Of a DNA stretch of 64,000 nucleotides, positions 61,908-64,000 are shown in pieces. Location: contig OX442420.1 in NCBI GenBank assembly GCA_949361645.1, forward strand, positions 10,225,734 through 10,289,733, in the 5' to 3' direction. A model generated the notes under the pieces. It ran no database searches. It worked only from the letters and a program-made list of their open reading frames with translations, and was not told the origin of the DNA. This DNA is from Spongilla lacustris. Taxonomy: Eukaryota > Porifera > Demospongiae > Spongillida > Spongillidae. A program made the translations under genes and the position numbers. How positions within the stretch are numbered: position 1 is the stretch's first letter; every line of letters begins with the position of its first letter.

Positions 61908-64000
61908 TCATTGATCTTGGTAATCTGGTATGAGGGCTCACAGGCTACGTTGATTTTGGGGAAGTGGGGTAAGCCTTGCCACCGCCAGTTAGCGTGGGAT
62001 CTGTTGCATCATCGGTAGGCATTGCCGCCCTTGACCGAAACGTTCCCTAGCTGTGTGTGTGTTTGGGGCTCGTGCTTTTGACCTCCAGGATGCCAACCTG
62101 TGTCTTAACCTGGGTCACGTCCTTAATGCCTAAGACGAGGCGATTGCTGTAAGGCTTAGACAGCATCGCTAATTCCTTAATTGTGTTGGCTTCCCTTGAT
62201 CATGACTCTTTTGAGAATCTAATATCTATCCCTATTAATCCCATAACAGTAATCTAACTTTGATTTTTGTTCTTATCAATTTGTATCTATTTAATGTGTC
62301 TGTTGCATCATTGGTAGGCATTGCCGCCCTTGACCGAGATGGTGTTTTGAATGTGTGTGCATGTACTGTTTATTAATAGTTATGTACATGTAGAGCTATG
62401 CACAAGTGTGTATGGTTCCTATGCATTCAAAGAGCAGCATTACATATAGCTTAGATCCCCGTGGCAGCCAGCCTAAACTGATTGTACTCCACAGACATTT
62501 GTCCGCAATGTCCATCTGCCTCAATGAGCCAGGAGACTTACAAGCAATTGATCTGTGTTCTCCGTGCGAATGGTTGGCAAAGCTGTCCTAAGTATAAAGC
62601 ATTTTCAGGTGTCCCATTTTTTGACATTTAATGCTGCGCTACCATTTGTATGGTACCGTACACATTTGTCGTACTAAATCACCATATCTATGCATCGAGA
62701 TGTTGCAGATACATGACACCTGTCCGTGGTATTATACTGTTAGTTGTTGTATACGTAGAGCTAAGCACAAGTGTGTATGGTTCCTGCACATTCAAAGAGC
62801 AGCATTACATGTAGCTTAGATCCCCGTGGTAGCCAGCCTAAACTGATTGTACCCCACAGACATTTGTCCGCAATGTCCATCTGCCTCAATGAGCCAGGAG
62901 ACTTACAAGCAATTGATCTGTGTTCTCTGTGCGAATGGTTGGCAAAGCTGTCCTAAGTATAAAGCATTTTCAGGTGTCCCATTTTTTGACATTTAATGCT
63001 GCGCTACCATTTGTATGGTACCGTACACATTTGTCGTACTAAATCACCATATCTATGCATCGCGATGTTGTAGATACATGACACCTGTTTCTATTTATAT
63101 ATTGTATCTTCACCTTATAGTGTAAAATTCACCATAATCACCTATCCCCAAGCACCCTGTATATTTAAATTCCTGTCTTCACCCATCCTATCTCTTTTAA
63201 ACTCTCTCTATCCTCCGGGCCCAACTGAGTGTCATTGTTCTTGGGAATCTGGCATGAGGGCTCACAGGCTCCGTTGATTTTGGGGAAGTGGGGTAAGCCT
63301 TGCCACCACCAGTTAGCGTGGGATCTGTTGCATCATTGGTAGGCATTGCCACCCTTGACCGAGACTTCCCCTAGCTGTGTGTGTGTTTGGGGCTCCTGCT
63401 TTTGACCTCCAGGATGCCAACCTGTGTCTTAACCTGGGTCACGTCCTTAATGCCTAAGACGAGGCGATTGCTGTAAGGCTTAGACAGCATCGCTAATTCC
63501 TTAATTGTGTTGGCTTCCCTTGATCATGACTCTTTTGGGAATCTAATATCTATCCCTATAAATCCCATAACAGTAAACTAACTTTGATTTTTATTCTTAT
63601 CAATTTGTATCTATTTAATGTGTCTGTTGCATCATTGGTAGGCATTGCCGCCCTTGACCGAGATGGTGTTTTGAATGTGTGTGCATGTACTGTTTATTAA
63701 TAGTTATGTACATGTAGAGCTATGCACAAGTGTGTATGGTTCCTATGCATTCAAAGAGCAGCATTACATGTAGCTTAGATCCCCGTGGCAGCCAGCCTAA
63801 ACTGATTGTACTCCACAGACATTTGTCCGCAATGTCCATCTGCCTCAATGAGCCAGGAGACTTACAAGCAATTGATCTGTGTTCTCAGTGCGAATGGTTG
63901 GCAAAGCTGTCCTAAGTATAAAGCATTTTCAGGTGTCCCATTTTTTGACATTTAATGCTGCGATACCATTTGTATGGTACCGTACACATTTGTCGTACTA
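61908..64000. repeat. higher-order tandem repeat, 1.32-kb period, runs off the window
   Basis: Block A (61908-62395) recurs at 63228-63715. Block B (62396-62715) recurs at 62757-63080 and 63716-64000. The order is A-B-B'-A'-B'', with a period of about 1320 bp for A+B+B'. Copies are very similar. Each B copy holds the same 61-codon open frame (62406, 62771, 63730), which is probably incidental. Confidence 0.85.

Noticed and set aside
62406..63915. Three copies of a 61-codon open frame
   Set aside because: They sit in repeated block B of the satellite-like array. No domain, and likely incidental to the duplication.

Overview
The window is animal nuclear DNA. Genes are split by short GT-AG introns (many 50-80 nt) and encode metazoan families: DDX21/50, DLG5-type MAGUKs, macroH2A, BLOC1S2, SIRT1, OGDH, an AAK1/BMP2K-type kinase. 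The compact layout, tiny introns and very abundant microsatellites and minisatellites suggest an early-branching animal, most likely a sponge. That placement is an inference. I saw no tRNA, rRNA or CRISPR.

Layout. 1-3600 (+): 3' end of a DDX21/DDX50 RNA helicase. 3759-10757 (-): complete DLG5-like MAGUK. 12088-12839 (-): THOC7. 13084-14262 (+): MPPED-type phosphoesterase. 14395-15837: large inverted-repeat element in a gene-poor, repeat-rich stretch up to 18890. 18891-19917 (+): PTB-domain adaptor. 20067-20992 (-): mitochondrial cyclophilin. 22252-46977: nine genes packed tightly on strictly alternating strands: an 18-exon gene that reads through an IRF-like domain, an IPT/TIG domain and a PDZ-PDZ-SH3-GUK module (+), a coiled-coil protein (-), a seven-span membrane protein (+), macroH2A (-), BLOC1S2 (+), an hnRNP with two RRMs (-), OGDH (+), a NAK-family kinase (-) and SIRT1 (+). 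From 46978 to the end there are no host genes: tandem repeats, TIR elements, a hAT-like remnant, a 5.3-kb Ty3/gypsy-type LTR retrotransposon (54156-59477) and a higher-order tandem repeat that runs off the window.

The gene models were built by hand by joining exons at GT-AG (three times GC-AG) sites and checking that the reading frame is kept over each junction. Intergenic gaps are 65-244 bp, so neighbouring genes probably share bidirectional promoters (five head-to-head pairs) and abutting or overlapping 3' ends (six tail-to-tail pairs).

The two most striking signals are: (1) the candidate fusion of a transcription-factor-like front end (IRF-like + IPT) with a membrane-scaffold back end (PDZ-SH3-GUK) in one uninterrupted 1182-codon frame; (2) minisatellites whose repeat unit contains the exon end plus the 5' splice site, so the donor site itself is tandemly copied, seen in four unrelated genes (DDX21-like, DLG5-like, OGDH, SIRT1).
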